43,850 bases of DNA, from NCBI GenBank assembly GCA_031254315.1, contig JAIRUQ010000099.1, positions 1 through 43,850 of the forward strand, in the 5' to 3' direction. This stretch comes from Treponema sp. Lineage in GTDB: Bacteria > Spirochaetota > Spirochaetia > Treponematales > Breznakiellaceae. Under the pieces are notes generated by a model. The model made no database searches and was not told the origin of the DNA. It saw nothing but the letters and a program-made list of their open reading frames with translations. How positions within the stretch are numbered: position 1 is the first letter of the stretch; every line of letters starts with the position of its first letter. This document shows, one piece after another, positions 43,647-43,850 of this stretch. A program made the translations under genes and the position numbers.

Positions 43647-43850
43647 ATGTATTTTGTTAAAATTACAGATACAGCCGAAGAAGACATTTTATCTTCTGTA
43701 AAATATATTGCCGATATCTTAAAGGCACCGACGGCGGCAAATAATTTGTTGGACGAAATAAAAAGACATGAGGAAATTCTGGAAAACACCCCCGGAATAT
43801 TTCCACGTGTCCCCAATGAATATCTGGCTTCAATGGGCTTCCGGTTTACA
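43647..43850 (+). CDS. RelE/ParE-family toxin, N-terminal part (runs off the window)
   Basis: The open frame of 68 codons to the window edge reads MYFVKITDTAEEDILSSVKY followed by IADILKAPTAANNLLDEIKR and PGIFPRVPNEYLASMGFRFT. The opening strand, the A-x-x-D-I-x-x-x-x-x-Y-I helix, the A-A-x-x-L-x-x-I-x-x segment and the FPRVP...LASMGFR region fit ParE/RelE-type toxins of about 95-105 residues. Its C-terminal active-site strands are outside the window. It was found from the sequence directly because the frame has no stop before the edge. It is two bases after the antitoxin gene. Confidence 0.8.
   Translation, partial: MYFVKITDTAEEDILSSVKYIADILKAPTAANNLLDEIKRHEEILENTPGIFPRVPNEYLASMGFRFT

Overview
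The window looks like chromosomal DNA of a host- or gut-associated spirochaete, most likely Treponema in the broad sense. The signs are several lipoproteins with loose spirochaete-style lipoboxes, a concentration of methyl-accepting chemotaxis proteins and hybrid histidine kinases, a sensory [FeFe]-hydrogenase-like protein, and long runs of TPR proteins. No rRNA, tRNA, CRISPR array or intact insertion sequence was seen. The genus assignment is inference.

Layout. (1) 1-1955: carA and carB (carB runs off the left edge) form a minus-strand operon. (2) 1956-5913: a patchy accessory zone with a decayed toxin-antitoxin pair, a 14-repeat TPR lipoprotein, an AT-rich membrane protein, a frameshifted gene fragment, scraps of a permease 3' end, and a small operon of a truncated toxin-like protein plus its antitoxin-like partner. 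(3) 5914-7857: an ArsP-type permease and a DUF362 lipoprotein. (4) 8113-30070: a 22-kb signalling island. Its centre is a soluble 740-residue protein that joins two ferredoxin clusters, a hydrogenase H-cluster domain, a further Fe-S domain and a chemoreceptor signalling domain. It is preceded by a stand-alone receiver and flanked by two hybrid kinases with sister cores. Next come three tandem hybrid kinases with nearly the same core but different sensors (PAS; twin solute-binding domains; Cache-HAMP-GAF), then two membrane chemoreceptors and an orphan amino-acid-type binding lipoprotein. (5) 30102-33831: sirtuin, fluoride channel CrcB, RmuC and a TraB-family protein, with a 26-bp inverted repeat between the last two. 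(6) 33828-43226: envelope-type proteins (TPR, anchored unknown, DUF3592-like, PQQ propeller plus HEAT, CsgG-like) and a DUF1015 protein. (7) 43462-43850: a RelB/ParE-like toxin-antitoxin operon that runs off the right edge.

How the parts may work together (inference): the central island reads as a sensory cluster in which redox or H2 state, small periplasmic ligands and cytoplasmic signals feed both chemotaxis (three receptors) and phosphorelays (five hybrid kinases, four with their own HPt domain). No DNA-binding output regulator, CheA/CheW/CheY set or hydrogenase maturase lies in the window, so the outputs must be encoded elsewhere.

Several genes have a -10 box only 6-8 bases before the start codon and no Shine-Dalgarno sequence, which suggests leaderless transcripts.
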